Source of the DNA: an uncultured Propionibacteriaceae bacterium | GTDB taxonomy: Bacteria > Actinomycetota > Actinomycetes > Propionibacteriales > Propionibacteriaceae | Direction: 5' to 3' | NCBI GenBank assembly: GCA_936924635.1 | Contig: CAKZHP010000023.1 | Span: 1 to 5,690 of the forward strand | Length of the DNA stretch: 5,690 bases | Part shown: piece by piece, positions 5,614 to 5,690 of the stretch | Layout: every line of letters begins with the position of its first letter | Position numbering within the stretch: position 1 is the stretch's first letter | Notes under the pieces: model-generated | Seen by the model: only the letters and a program-made list of their open reading frames with translations | Told to the model about the DNA's origin: nothing | The model's database searches: none | Translations under genes and position numbers: made by a program

Positions 5614-5690
5614 CTGGTCGGTCGTGGGCGTCTCGCGGGGGCTTCGCTCCGGGCGGCCGCGACGATCGCCGGGGCCCCCGAGGCGCGGGC

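Overview
The window is very GC-rich, with G or C at nearly every third codon position, and uses GTG as well as ATG starts. This points to a high-GC actinobacterium. The APH remnant and the Nudix protein read like those of Nocardioidaceae/Propionibacteriales, but that placement is inferred from remembered family resemblance, not from a search.

The right four-fifths (about 1068-5690) is one compact minus-strand run, transcribed right to left. It holds a DEAD-box RNA helicase (4294-5613, possibly extending past the window edge), then tsaE (3745-4236), tsaB (3096-3752), rimI (2632-3099), tsaD (1592-2635) and a Nudix hydrolase of the 8-oxo-dGTP diphosphatase type (1068-1592). From tsaE onward each gene overlaps the next by 8, 4, 4 and 1 bases, so this is almost certainly one translationally coupled operon. 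TsaD, TsaB and TsaE form the complex that puts threonylcarbamoyl on A37 of ANN-decoding tRNAs; TsaC, which makes the activated donor, is not in the window. RimI is the protein N-terminal acetyltransferase that commonly travels with tsaB and tsaD. The Nudix gene has no Shine-Dalgarno and appears to depend on reinitiation after tsaD.

The left part (1-1067) is looser. A minus-strand gene starts near 106 and runs off the left edge. A small two-pass membrane protein of unknown function (177-524) is read in the opposite direction. Each has a TANNNT hexamer 6-7 bases before its chosen start, which suggests a divergent pair of leaderless promoters. A strong hairpin terminator (552-590) follows the membrane gene. 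Directly behind it lies a decayed aminoglycoside-phosphotransferase-like gene (about 600-1018), lacking its N-lobe and carrying a frameshift near 911-914. It converges on the Nudix gene across about 49 bases in which no clear terminator is visible.

I see no CRISPR array, insertion sequence, tRNA or rRNA. The window is mainly a housekeeping locus; the points most worth a second look are the phosphotransferase remnant, the divergent leaderless start region and the SD-less Nudix gene at the end of the t6A operon.
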